DNA of 64,000 nt from Desulfomicrobium sp. UBA5193 (GTDB taxonomy: Bacteria > Desulfobacterota > Desulfovibrionia > Desulfovibrionales > Desulfomicrobiaceae), in contig DHWB01000011.1 of NCBI GenBank assembly GCA_002412965.1, positions 248,001-312,000 on the forward strand, read 5' to 3'. Under the pieces are notes generated by a model, which had not been told where the DNA came from, ran no database searches, and saw only the letters and a list, made by a program, of their open reading frames with translations. This document shows, in pieces, positions 1-8,545 of this stretch. Each line of letters starts with the position of its first letter. The stretch's first letter is position 1. Position numbers and translations under genes: made by a program.

Positions 1-155
1 CCTGCTGGTGCGGGAATTTCCTTGTCGACGACGATGCCGCTCTCCAGCAACGTCACTGAACCTTTGGGGATCAGTCTGGGAGCTGACTGGGTTCCTGCCG
101 AAAGAGGCTCGACAATCAGCATGATCATTACCAGGGACGCGAAAAATTTCCGCAT
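1..155 (-). CDS. N-terminus of a secreted protein (partial)
   Basis: The gene starts at an ATG at 155 and runs leftwards out of the window, so only about 51 codons are visible. The N-terminus (MRKFFASLVMIMLIVEPLSA) is a classical signal peptide with a probable cleavage site after the Ala-Gly-Thr region, so the product should be exported. The visible mature part (about 30 residues) shows no motif I recognise. It lies downstream of and on the same strand as the polysaccharide export lipoprotein gene, so it may belong to the same exopolysaccharide locus. The ribosome binding site is weak. Confidence 0.6.
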   Translation of the reverse strand, partial: MRKFFASLVMIMLIVEPLSAGTQSAPRLIPKGSVTLLESGIVVDKEIPAPA

Positions 156-448
156 AAGCTGTAACCTATAGTTATTATTATGTAACAGTTAATTGTGAAC
201 ACGGTTGAGTGTGAATTGTCACGCTCATTGGGGTGCCGCTTTCCCACGCTTGGGGTTAGGGGGAAGAGCGCTTTTCAGAGCAGCAAAAATCAATTTATCC
301 ATTAAAAGTCAATACTTAAAATATGTGCGTATGCTGGCATAAAGCTACGTATAATTCTGTATGTACCGCTTGGAGCCGCCTGTATGAACATTGAAAGTCT
401 TTGAGTGGCCAAAGGCGCTGTTCCCCGGCTGCTCTGCAATTGAGCTGG
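156..448. other. Intergenic region, no gene seen
   Basis: I see no convincing gene in these 290 bases between two minus-strand genes. The part nearest the left gene is AT-rich and probably carries its promoter. An imperfect inverted repeat lies at 207-226 (GAGTGTGA, 4-base spacer, TCACGCTC; 7 of 8 bases pair). It may be an operator, but its spacing does not fit a standard CRP/FNR site. Confidence 0.4.
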
Positions 449-1468
449 CTACTGGGCCGGAGGCGTATAGCCCACGCCAAGCAGTCCGGTGCCGAGGGAC
501 AGGCGCAACCCTTGAAAAAAAGCACTGGTTGCGCTGGATTCGACAAAGATGACATCCCTGTCTTGGACCTTGAGTTCGTCCGCCTCCCCCCGTTGCAGGT
601 CTTCCAGGGACAGTTTGGCCACTTCCCGTCGACCTTTTCCCATGTAGCGGACCAGTTTGACGTTTTTGGCGTCGGCAAAGGACTGCAACCCGCCTGCTGC
701 GACTATCGCCTCTTGCACGGACATTTCCTGACGAATGGGGTAGGAGCCAGCCTTGCGAACGGCACCGTCGACATAGACGGATCCCGCTTCGGGGACATAG
801 ACGACATCCCCGCCCTTGATACCCACATTGAGCTCTTCGCGTCCCTCTTTAACCATCTGATCAAGATCGATAATGAGTGACTGTGCGGCTTCTTCGGAGT
901 CACCCTTGCGGCGGATCTGCACGATTCGCCCAGCGGTATCGCTCAAGCCTTCGGCCATCGCGAGCACGTCCATGAGGTTCATTCGGGCATAAAAATCATA
1001 GGTTCCCGGCTTTTTGAGGGCTCCCATCATGGTGACCTTCGAACCGAACTGCTCCTTTACGAAAATGGTGATATGCGGGTCCTGGAGATATTTTTCGCGG
1101 TAAAGTCGCTCCACGTGTTGTTCGGCCTCACGGACGGACAGGCCCGCAATCCGCACCGTGCTCAAGAGAGGCAGGGTCACGCCCCCCCGAGCGCTGACCC
1201 GCGCTTCGGTGTTGAGGTCGGGCGCCTCGAAGATGGTGATCTGGATGAGATCTCCGCCGCCTATGACATAGTCTTCATAGTTGGGGGTGGCGGTAAATGA
1301 CGCGTAGAGTTTCTTGTTCAACTCAGCCACTTCCAACGCGTTTTCGCCTTCGATGGTGGCGTTTTTCAGTTGGTTGATATCGGTCGTCTCCGTAGGACCT
1401 TTGGCCCCGCACGCAAGGCAAAAGATCATGGCAGCCATGAGCAGCATCCGAGAGCACGAAGAAGCCAT
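449..1468 (-). CDS. Wza-like polysaccharide export lipoprotein
   Basis: The product is an outer-membrane polysaccharide export protein of the Wza/KpsD family, which forms the channel through which capsule or exopolysaccharide leaves the periplasm. From the ATG at 1468 it has 339 residues: a lipoprotein-type signal ending at Cys20, a poly_export domain at about 66-138 (YVIGGGDLIQITIFEAP is typical) and two SLBB domains at about 142-225 and 230-310. The C-terminus could be the amphipathic segment that crosses the outer membrane. In-frame ATGs at 1519 and 1540 are alternatives; I prefer 1468 because it gives a normal-length lipoprotein signal, although its ribosome binding site is poor. It is divergent from the Wzc-like gene across an AT-rich control region. 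Confidence 0.88.
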   Translation of the reverse strand: MASSCSRMLLMAAMIFCLACGAKGPTETTDINQLKNATIEGENALEVAELNKKLYASFTATPNYEDYVIGGGDLIQITIFEAPDLNTEARVSARGGVTLPLLSTVRIAGLSVREAEQHVERLYREKYLQDPHITIFVKEQFGSKVTMMGALKKPGTYDFYARMNLMDVLAMAEGLSDTAGRIVQIRRKGDSEEAAQSLIIDLDQMVKEGREELNVGIKGGDVVYVPEAGSVYVDGAVRKAGSYPIRQEMSVQEAIVAAGGLQSFADAKNVKLVRYMGKGRREVAKLSLEDLQRGEADELKVQDRDVIFVESSATSAFFQGLRLSLGTGLLGVGYTPPAQ

Positions 1469-1540
1469 TTTCTGTCCAACCCAAGCGAGTGAAGATAAAC
1501 GCTGCAAAACTGTTTTCATGTCGTGATCCACTGTTTTCAT

Positions 1541-2028
1541 GAGATTTCAGGGAGGCAAGGCGTCGCTGGAAATGATGCGAGCGGCTGTGCCGGGTACGTA
1601 TGGGCTCTTCTGGCATGTCAGATCAACAAAAGCGTGACGCCATCACAAGGCCGCTGATTTCCGGCTAACGACCGTTGCACCGAAAACAGAGACCAGTGCC
1701 ATTTTTGGAAGCTCAAAGCCGGTCCCGACTCCGACGTCGGGCTCAATGGACTGTGCGGGGGCTGCGGCTATGCTTAGGCGGGCGGGAGTTTTTTGGCGTG
1801 TATTTATTTTAAAATTCATTATATTGTGTTAATAATAAGAGTTTTCATACGTATTCTTTTTTTATATTTCGTACATATTTATACTAATGAAAATATTATT
1901 AATGTACTAAAAATAATTATTTGAAATAAAATAAATTTTAATGCAGTTGACAATATTTCGTTACACTGGATAGGCGAGGTGACATTCACCTAACTGCAAC
2001 GTATTCGCGTTGACAAGGATTTTTATGT
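1541..2028. promoter_or_regulatory. AT-rich divergent control region of the exopolysaccharide locus
   Basis: This roughly 490-base region separates the Wza-like and Wzc-like genes and contains no believable gene. About 1800-1950 is extremely AT-rich with runs of A and T, in sharp contrast to the GC-rich coding sequence around it. Such stretches are typical of bent regulatory DNA or targets of nucleoid proteins such as IHF; that role is an inference. A candidate promoter and operator for the Wzc-like gene are listed separately. Confidence 0.55.
1947..1991 (+). promoter_or_regulatory. Candidate sigma-70 promoter with adjoining inverted repeat
   Basis: A perfect -35 hexamer TTGACA (1947-1952) is followed after 17 bases by ATAGGC (1970-1975), a weak -10. 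Immediately downstream is a perfect inverted repeat AGGTGA-CAT-TCACCT (1977-1991), placed about where transcription would begin, so it could be a repressor site. The Wzc-like gene starts at 2029 with AAGGA about 9 bases upstream. Confidence 0.4.
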
Positions 2029-4371
2029 ATGGATGATAAAGATATTTTTGAGGTGCTTCCAGGCGGGTCAGGTTCCAGTCACGCGCCCGTGCAGACAGGG
2101 CAGTCGACGTTGCCTTCGACGGAATTTCGAGCCTCTCTGCCACAGACGGAAGACGAGATTGATCTGCGGGACTATCTGGATGTTCTCGTCAGGCGCAAAT
2201 GGCTCATCGGCAGCGTCCTGTTTGTGGTTTTTGTCACCACCTTCATCGTCACCTTGGCCATGACCCCGATCTACAAGGCCACGGGCAAGCTGGAATTCAA
2301 CCTGCAACCGCCCAAGGTCACCAAATTTGAAGACATGGTCGTGCCCCAGACCCAGACCCGGGAGTTCATGAACACCCAGACCAAGCTCCTGACCTCCGAC
2401 TCCCTGGCTTGGCGGGTGATCGAAGCTCTGGACTTGGTCAACAATCCGAATTTCAACACAGGCATCAAAATCGAAGACAAGGACGATGCCGGCATCTTGA
2501 GCGGCATTCGGGCCGTCTTCGGCAGCATTATGGGGCGGGACGGGCTTGTAGTCGATACCGAGACCCAAGAGGCCGAGATCCAACAGCGGCTGCTCAAAGT
2601 CTTCATGAACAATTTGGAGATCAAGGCGGAACGGGACACCACCATCCTGAATCTGGCGTTTTCCTCTCCGGATCCTGCGCTGGCTCGAGATGTGGTGAAC
2701 ACCCTGATCCGGTCATTCATCTCCTGGCAGATGGACAAGAAGGTGGGTGCGGCAGGCTTGGCCAACGAGCAACTGCAGAAGCAGGTCGAGGTGGCCCGGA
2801 TGCGTCTGGAAAAGTCCGAGTCCGATCTGAACAGTTTTGCACAGAAGGCGGGCATCGTGTCCCTCGATAGCCGCATGAACCTTATCTACAAACAGCTTGA
2901 GGAGATTAACTCCGCCCTGGCCCTGGCCCATGCCCAGCGCCTGACCAAGGAGGCCCTGGATATGCAGGCGCGTGAAGTCGGCGTTTCAGCGCTGTCCATG
3001 GTCATCGACAATCAGCTCATTCAGGAATTGCGGCAGCAGCATGTGCAGCTTGTGTCCCAATACGAGGACCTGCTCATCGTCTTCAAGCCCGATTATCCTG
3101 AAACCAAGCGTCTGAAGGCCAAACTCGACGATGTCGCCAGCAAGATTCGCGACGAGGAAAACCGGATTTTGAAGGGCATCCATAATGACTACCTTGTATC
3201 CCTCAAAAATGAGGAATCCTTGCGCACGCAGGCCGATTTGGCCAAGACGCAGGCGCTGGACTTGAACGACCGGGCCACGCAATACAAGATCCTTGAGCGG
3301 GAAGTGGAAACGAACAAGGACATCCATCAGTCCCTGCTGCAGCGCGGCAAGGAGATCGATGCCACGGTGGGCATCGATATCAGCAATATCCAGATTGTGG
3401 ATCATTCCCTTCTGCCTGTTACGGCGGACAAGCCGCGCATCAAACTTAATCTGCTGCTGGCCATCGGGATCGGGCTCATGCTCGGCGTGGCCGCCGCATT
3501 CCTCCTTGAATTCATGGATAACACCGTGAAAAGCATGGACGAGATATCCGACCGTTTCGGCATCAGCATTCTGGGCGTGCTCCCGGAAGTCGAAGAAAAA
3601 CTTAAGGGCAAGCTTGATCATCTGGTCGTTTCCGATCCTCGCGCCGGTTTTTCCGAAGCCATCCGCACAGCCCGGGTTTCCATTCAATTGTCCACCGCCG
3701 CCGAGGGCGGCACGCGCACATTGCTCATCACCAGCACCAACGAGGGGGAAGGCAAATCGACCATTGCGGTGAACATGGCCCAGGCCTTTGCCGCGGCGGG
3801 TGACAAGGTGCTCATCATCGACGCGGATCTGCGGCGCCCACGGTTGCACAAGGTTTTTGGCGCGGGCGCTCCGGGTTCGGGCGGCCTGAGCGAGCTTTTG
3901 ATCGACAGCAAGAGCCTGGACGACGTGGTACGCGGCACCAGCCTCAAAAATTTGTTTTTCATTCCCGCAGGATTGCTGCCACCCAACCCCGCCGAGCTGC
4001 TGGCCTCCAAGCGCATGCGCCAGTATTTGGAACAATTGGGCGCGGCCTTTGACCGGATTATTATCGACGGCCCGCCCTCGGTCGGTTTCGCCGACGTGCT
4101 GGTTTTGAGCAGCCTGGTCAGCGGGGTCATCCTGGTGAGTACCCTCGGCAAAACTCATAGACAGGCATTGCGCCTGTTTCGACGCTCCCTGGTCAACATC
4201 AATGCCCGTCTGCTGGGCACCATAGTCAATCGGTTGAATGTGCAGAGTCGCTTCGGCGGATATTATTCCAAATATTACAAATATTACTACCATTCCTATG
4301 CCTATGGCGAGGGCTTTGGGGAACTTGCCCAGGATACCCAAAATCAGTTGGAGCAGTCTCGTGCGTCCTAA
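2029..4371 (+). CDS. wzc: Wzc-like polysaccharide co-polymerase and tyrosine autokinase
   Basis: The 780-residue inner-membrane protein combines a chain-length determinant (Wzz) region with a bacterial tyrosine kinase domain. It controls polymer length and couples synthesis to export. Transmembrane helices lie at about 58-80 and 472-495, with a coiled-coil periplasmic region between them. The cytoplasmic kinase has a Walker A motif (TSTNEGEGKST, about 568-578), a Walker A' (LIIDADLRRPRLH) and a Walker B-like motif (RIIIDGPP). A tyrosine-rich tail (about 743-757, GGYYSKYYKYYYHSYAYG) is the expected autophosphorylation cluster. The start is supported by AAGGA. It faces its presumed partner, the Wza-like lipoprotein. 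Confidence 0.93.
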   Translation: MDDKDIFEVLPGGSGSSHAPVQTGQSTLPSTEFRASLPQTEDEIDLRDYLDVLVRRKWLIGSVLFVVFVTTFIVTLAMTPIYKATGKLEFNLQPPKVTKFEDMVVPQTQTREFMNTQTKLLTSDSLAWRVIEALDLVNNPNFNTGIKIEDKDDAGILSGIRAVFGSIMGRDGLVVDTETQEAEIQQRLLKVFMNNLEIKAERDTTILNLAFSSPDPALARDVVNTLIRSFISWQMDKKVGAAGLANEQLQKQVEVARMRLEKSESDLNSFAQKAGIVSLDSRMNLIYKQLEEINSALALAHAQRLTKEALDMQAREVGVSALSMVIDNQLIQELRQQHVQLVSQYEDLLIVFKPDYPETKRLKAKLDDVASKIRDEENRILKGIHNDYLVSLKNEESLRTQADLAKTQALDLNDRATQYKILEREVETNKDIHQSLLQRGKEIDATVGIDISNIQIVDHSLLPVTADKPRIKLNLLLAIGIGLMLGVAAAFLLEFMDNTVKSMDEISDRFGISILGVLPEVEEKLKGKLDHLVVSDPRAGFSEAIRTARVSIQLSTAAEGGTRTLLITSTNEGEGKSTIAVNMAQAFAAAGDKVLIIDADLRRPRLHKVFGAGAPGSGGLSELLIDSKSLDDVVRGTSLKNLFFIPAGLLPPNPAELLASKRMRQYLEQLGAAFDRIIIDGPPSVGFADVLVLSSLVSGVILVSTLGKTHRQALRLFRRSLVNINARLLGTIVNRLNVQSRFGGYYSKYYKYYYHSYAYGEGFGELAQDTQNQLEQSRAS

Positions 4372-4449
4372 AAACCGTGGGCGCACGGTGAAGCCGGGCA
4401 TGCCGCGCCTGAAGTCCAACGCAATGTATTGTGTTGAAAGGCCCTATCC

Positions 4450-5676
4450 ATGACGGGTAAACGTGAGCGAGGTGCATGGCGCTTTCTGGGAAGCATCTTT
4501 AGCGTCGCGGTCGGCATCACTTTGCTGCTGAGCGCATTTTGTTCGTCCCGTTTTGCCGCACGGGACTGGGATTTCGTGCTGAAAAGTCCGTGGATGGCTC
4601 CTTGGGCTCAAACCTGGATCAGGCGGGGAGATAGCGCTCGATTTCAGGACCTGGACACTGCCCGCGCCGTGGAGGCCTATTGGCAGGGTGTCGGGCGCAA
4701 TCCGCTTCTGCTTGGCGGGTGGTTTGCGTTGGCCCGTTTGGAACGGCAACTCGAAGCCGGCATCCGAGCGGATGCGCTGCATGACTTTCTGATCAACCGT
4801 GTACCTCCCTCGACGCCGTGGCGTTGGCACCAACTGCTGCTCGCTGCGGACAGGAAGGATGACGCGGCATTCGCAGAGGCTTTCAATTTTGTGCTGAACC
4901 GTCTTCCGGAACATCGGCAGGAGGCTTTGCAGCTGGCGCTTGGGTTCTGGAGCGGGTGGCCTGAAATTCTTGGGCGCACGGCTTCCGAAAACAAGTGGAC
5001 CGTGCTCGAGGAGTGCATGGCCCGCCAGGCAGTTGATGCATGTACCGAGTTGTATTCGCACCTGGAAACGGATGAGTCCGTGGCCCTCGATGCTGTGCGG
5101 CAGACTGGATTCATTGAATTTCTGCTTGCGAATACAAGATGGGCCGAGGCCGCTCAGTTTTGGCGACGTTCCGACCTGTTCCAGGGCACCCTCGTCAGCA
5201 ATGGACAGTTTGAGACGCCTCTTTCGGGCACGGCCTTCGATTGGCGGCTGGGACGGCTTCAGGGGGTTGAAGTGCGCCGTGAGCCGCGTCGCGGGGCTGG
5301 GGAGGGGCAGGCCATGCGTTTTCATTTTCTCGGTACCACCAACCTGCGCTACGATCACTGCTGGCAGTATGTGCCGATCCAACCGGGAACCCACTACGAG
5401 CTGCGTTTTGTGTGGAAGTCGGAGCGCCTGTCCACGGACCAGGGCGTGTATATGGATGTCCGGGGCGCGGGATGCGACGCGTTGTCCGTTCAAAGCCCCG
5501 CGATCACGGGGAATCGGGACTGGAGCGAAGAGACACTGGTCTTTCTGGCGCCGGAAGGTTGCCGGATGGCCAGGATTGGGATGAAGCGAGACGAGAGCCT
5601 CAAGTTTGACAATAAAATTGCCGGAGACGTGTGGCTCGATGCCGTGGAGATGATTGAAAAGCGCGTCCAACCCTAA
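4450..5676 (+). CDS. Unrecognised membrane-anchored protein of exopolysaccharide locus
   Basis: I do not recognise a family for this 408-residue protein. One hydrophobic segment at about 13-31 anchors it to the inner membrane or acts as an uncleaved signal. Residues about 65-235 look helical and repeat-like (tetratricopeptide-like spacing of Trp, Leu and Ala). Residues about 250-400 look beta-rich, with a pattern seen in carbohydrate-binding jelly-roll modules: a start like GTLVSNGQFETPLSGTAF, a central YELRFVWKSE and a late VWLDAVEM. It lies between the Wzc-like gene (78 bases upstream) and a J-domain gene it overlaps, so a role in exopolysaccharide assembly is likely but inferred. Confidence 0.7.
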   Translation: MTGKRERGAWRFLGSIFSVAVGITLLLSAFCSSRFAARDWDFVLKSPWMAPWAQTWIRRGDSARFQDLDTARAVEAYWQGVGRNPLLLGGWFALARLERQLEAGIRADALHDFLINRVPPSTPWRWHQLLLAADRKDDAAFAEAFNFVLNRLPEHRQEALQLALGFWSGWPEILGRTASENKWTVLEECMARQAVDACTELYSHLETDESVALDAVRQTGFIEFLLANTRWAEAAQFWRRSDLFQGTLVSNGQFETPLSGTAFDWRLGRLQGVEVRREPRRGAGEGQAMRFHFLGTTNLRYDHCWQYVPIQPGTHYELRFVWKSERLSTDQGVYMDVRGAGCDALSVQSPAITGNRDWSEETLVFLAPEGCRMARIGMKRDESLKFDNKIAGDVWLDAVEMIEKRVQP

Positions 5677-6916
5677 AAAGCCCGTGCGCCGATTCTTTTC
5701 GCGTCGGGGACAGGAGCCGCCTTTGCAGCGGCTCATTCGTCTTGTTGCCGAGGAGCAGGGAGTACACGCCTTCATCCACCGCGCAACGGCGGATCAGGGA
5801 GTGGTGGAAGAGGCCAGGTCCATGACGCAGGCTCTTTTAAGGGGGCTGGAAGTTTCCGATCAGTGCCGCAAGCTCTGTCTTTGTTTTGGTGTTTCCGAAC
5901 CCCTTTTGCGGGCCAGGCTGTGGGCAGTGGCCTCACTTTTTCCCGGACATTCCACCACAAACCTCGGACCTTACCAAATTTTGGGCGTGGAGCCCATGGC
6001 AAATCCGGAAGCCATCAAGCGCGCCTTCCGCAAGCTGTGCCTGCAATGGCATCCTGATCTCAATCCGGGCAATCCGGAAGCCTCGAAGCGCTTCCAGCAG
6101 ATCAAGGCCGCGTACGATATGGTCACCGAACCAGAAACTACGGCCGGCTGGACGCCTCCTCCGGTGGCATGCGTATGGGAGGAAGGGCTGCAGGAGGAAA
6201 AATCATCCACGGTCTGGGCGCGTATGCGTCTGCTCACTCCTCTGGGGATTGTGGTGGTGCTCTTGGTCCTGGCCGTGGGATTTGCGGATATGGTGACTCC
6301 CCGCCTTCGTTCCAAGTCGGTGCTCGGTGATATGGCAATTGGGCCGCAAGGGCCGTCCAGAAATGCTTCCGCTCAGCTGGAAGCGGCCATGTCAAAGGAA
6401 CCGCTGTTTTTGTCCGCTCGGGACGACAAAGTTAAAGTCGCCGGTGTCCAGCCTAAGGGGAAACAGCCTGATCAGGTTGAACCGTCTTCACGTCCGCAGT
6501 CAGCGCGGCAGGAGGGGGAGCACACGGGGGGATCAAATTTAGCGACAGCGGATCGTGCTGCTGTACAGCAACGCCTGGAGTCGTTTTTGGAGGCATATGC
6601 CCGTGATTACTCCAGACGGGATCTACACGCCTTTCTCGCGCATTTTGCTCCCCAGGCTCTGGAAAACGGCGCAGCGCTGCAGCACCTGCTGCCTGTCTAT
6701 GAAGAAAGTTTCCGTTCCATTCCCACCATGCAACTGCGCATTGAATCTGAGCGCTGGGCCGTGCAGGGCGACGGAATCCTTTTCGAGGGCCGCTTCGAGT
6801 TGCGGGGAGTCCATGCCGACGCTCGTCTCTTATCCTCAAGCGGAACGCTGAGCATGGCGTTGAAGCCTTTCGGCGACACCTATCTTATTCAGAGCTTGAA
6901 CTCTTCCCTTCGTTAG
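5654..6916 (+). CDS. Membrane J-domain protein with periplasmic NTF2-like domain
   Basis: This 420-residue protein has a J domain at about 105-158 with the HPD motif (LQWHPDLNPG), which would stimulate an Hsp70 in the cytoplasm. One transmembrane helix lies at about 194-216. A low-complexity linker leads to a C-terminal domain (about 301-420) with the look of an NTF2/SnoaL-like fold as in Cds6-type proteins (FLEAYARDYSRRDLHAFLAHF). The topology would place the J domain inside and the NTF2-like domain outside. The start is a TTG at 5654 with GGAG four bases upstream, inside the end of the preceding gene; a GTG at 5684 is an alternative. The two genes are evidently co-transcribed. Its 3' end overlaps the convergent polymerase gene by 32 bases. 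Confidence 0.75.
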   Translation: MKSASNPKKPVRRFFSRRGQEPPLQRLIRLVAEEQGVHAFIHRATADQGVVEEARSMTQALLRGLEVSDQCRKLCLCFGVSEPLLRARLWAVASLFPGHSTTNLGPYQILGVEPMANPEAIKRAFRKLCLQWHPDLNPGNPEASKRFQQIKAAYDMVTEPETTAGWTPPPVACVWEEGLQEEKSSTVWARMRLLTPLGIVVVLLVLAVGFADMVTPRLRSKSVLGDMAIGPQGPSRNASAQLEAAMSKEPLFLSARDDKVKVAGVQPKGKQPDQVEPSSRPQSARQEGEHTGGSNLATADRAAVQQRLESFLEAYARDYSRRDLHAFLAHFAPQALENGAALQHLLPVYEESFRSIPTMQLRIESERWAVQGDGILFEGRFELRGVHADARLLSSSGTLSMALKPFGDTYLIQSLNSSLR

Positions 6917-8408
6917 GCAGGCTGCTGTGGGGTATTGTCCTGCCGGCAGGCGTCTGATCCAGATCTTCTCGTGAAATGCAGATGTGAAACACGGCCATGA
7001 GCACCGCGGTCAATTGATTGGCCGGAATGGCGTTGTTGAATTCGACCCAGGCGTGCAGCATGTATCCGCCCAGGGCGGCCAGGGAGCCCGCGGCCAGAAC
7101 AAGGCGGTCCGGATCCATGGTCAGCCGCTTGCGCCACAAGAAAACGGCACGCCAGCACCACAGTCCCCAGATGCCCAGGATGAGAATGCCAGCGGCGGGA
7201 AGCCCCATTTCCACGATCGTTTCCAGATAGTCGTTGTGGGCGTGCTTGGCTTGGTGTGTGGGGGCAAACGCGTTCTGATAGGCTCGGCCGACCGAGGGAT
7301 AGGTCCCGAGGCCAGTGCCGGTCAGAGGATGATCCAGCACGGCGCTCCAGCCGTCCCCCCAGAGTTCCACCCTTCCGGCAGCGCCTTGCTCGATCTGCGA
7401 AAACCGGCTCGCGATGCCGTCAAAGCCTATGATCGCTCCATATCCAAGCACGATGATCCAGCATGCCGCGAGAGTTACAGCCACCCGCCTCTGACGCAGA
7501 CCGGCGTAAAGAGAGAGCAGGGTGAACGAAAACAAGGCCGCCAGAATGCCGCCCCTGGACTGGCTGAAGACGAGGCCTAGAATGACCAGGGCCAGGCAGA
7601 AGATGCCGAAGGCCTTTTTTTGCATGAGGACTTGCGCCTGTTCGCGTTTGCCCAGGACATGCTCCATCTTGCGCGGCGACTTGAGGACAAGAAGATAGGC
7701 CAGGAGCACGGGCCAGATCAGACCGAGAAACGCGGCATAGTGGCTGCGGTTGATGAACGTGCCCCGCGCGTATCCTTTGTAGGCCAGGCCGGTGGAGGCA
7801 TCGATGTCCCACAGGACGCCAAGGAACGGGAGCAATGTCTGCAAGATGCCGTACATGGCCTCGAATCCGGCCAGCAGGAAAAGGAAATGCAGAAACCATG
7901 TCGGGTATCTCGTCGTCCGGGAGCATAGTGCCTGGGCCAGCAGAGCGGCGAACACAATGAGGAAAAACCACCACGCGAAATGCATCCAAGTCGCCAGCAC
8001 ATCGTAACTGATCGTCGTGCCGGCGATGTTGCCGAATTCGTACGCGGCCACCGCCCACTGTGCGCGAACCGGCGAGAGGGTTTCGAGCAGCGCGGTGGGG
8101 AGGGAAATGGTCTGGAGCAGCGGAATAATCAGGAAAGAGAATGCTATTGCCAGCAAGCATCGCATTGCTTTTTCAAGCGCGGCGAGCCCGTGCCGAAAGT
8201 GCCACGCGCCCAGGCAAACAAAAAAGAGTCCGGACACGCTTTGCCAAATCCAGGGTCTGGCGCCGCCGAAGAAAAGAGTAAGGAGAACCAAGGGAAAAAG
8301 TACGAGGACGCGCAGAGAACTTTCTCCGCGCCCATGCTCATGCCACGTCGTGGCGAGATCACTTTTATGTGTGAGCTGCCGATGCCAAGAATGCTCTATA
8401 GAGGTCAT
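6885..8408 (-). CDS. O-antigen ligase / Wzy-type polymerase
   Basis: The 507-residue polytopic membrane protein (about 11-12 helices) belongs to the Wzy_C/O-antigen ligase family, which polymerises or transfers polysaccharide from undecaprenyl carriers on the periplasmic face. Family hallmarks are the first conserved block (RGTFINRSHYAAFLGL, about 222-237), SQSRGG, the large periplasmic loop with DHPLTGTGLGTYPSVGRAYQ, and HAHNDYLE near residue 393. The start at 8408 is supported by GAGGA five bases upstream. In this context (Wza/Wzc-like partners) it is probably the repeat-unit polymerase, though ligase activity cannot be excluded from sequence. Confidence 0.85.
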   Translation of the reverse strand: MTSIEHSWHRQLTHKSDLATTWHEHGRGESSLRVLVLFPLVLLTLFFGGARPWIWQSVSGLFFVCLGAWHFRHGLAALEKAMRCLLAIAFSFLIIPLLQTISLPTALLETLSPVRAQWAVAAYEFGNIAGTTISYDVLATWMHFAWWFFLIVFAALLAQALCSRTTRYPTWFLHFLFLLAGFEAMYGILQTLLPFLGVLWDIDASTGLAYKGYARGTFINRSHYAAFLGLIWPVLLAYLLVLKSPRKMEHVLGKREQAQVLMQKKAFGIFCLALVILGLVFSQSRGGILAALFSFTLLSLYAGLRQRRVAVTLAACWIIVLGYGAIIGFDGIASRFSQIEQGAAGRVELWGDGWSAVLDHPLTGTGLGTYPSVGRAYQNAFAPTHQAKHAHNDYLETIVEMGLPAAGILILGIWGLWCWRAVFLWRKRLTMDPDRLVLAAGSLAALGGYMLHAWVEFNNAIPANQLTAVLMAVFHICISREDLDQTPAGRTIPHSSLPNEGKSSSSE

Positions 8409-8482
8409 TGAAATTCCTCGACGCAGTTTGGAAAGGCATGCTGGCTGATATGGGGATGAAGTCGTGCCCTGATTGTATTCGG

Positions 8483-8507
8483 ACGCGCAGGGTGATGCCC
8501 CGCGCGT
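8483..8507 (-). terminator. Stable hairpin between acyl-CoA synthetase and polymerase genes
   Basis: ACGCGC-A-GGG (8483-8492) pairs with CCC-C-GCGCGT (8498-8507) around a 5-base loop with a single mismatch. It lies just after the acyl-CoA synthetase gene on the minus strand. No clear T-run follows on either strand, so it is a terminator-like or RNA-stabilising hairpin rather than a textbook terminator. Confidence 0.4.
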
Positions 8508-8545
8508 TCTCTATTGTCTGAGGATGTGAGTTGGCCGGCTGAAAA

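Noticed and set aside
207..226. CRP/HcpR-like site
   Set aside because: The spacer is 4 bases rather than 6 and one arm base mismatches, so I keep it only as an unassigned inverted repeat.
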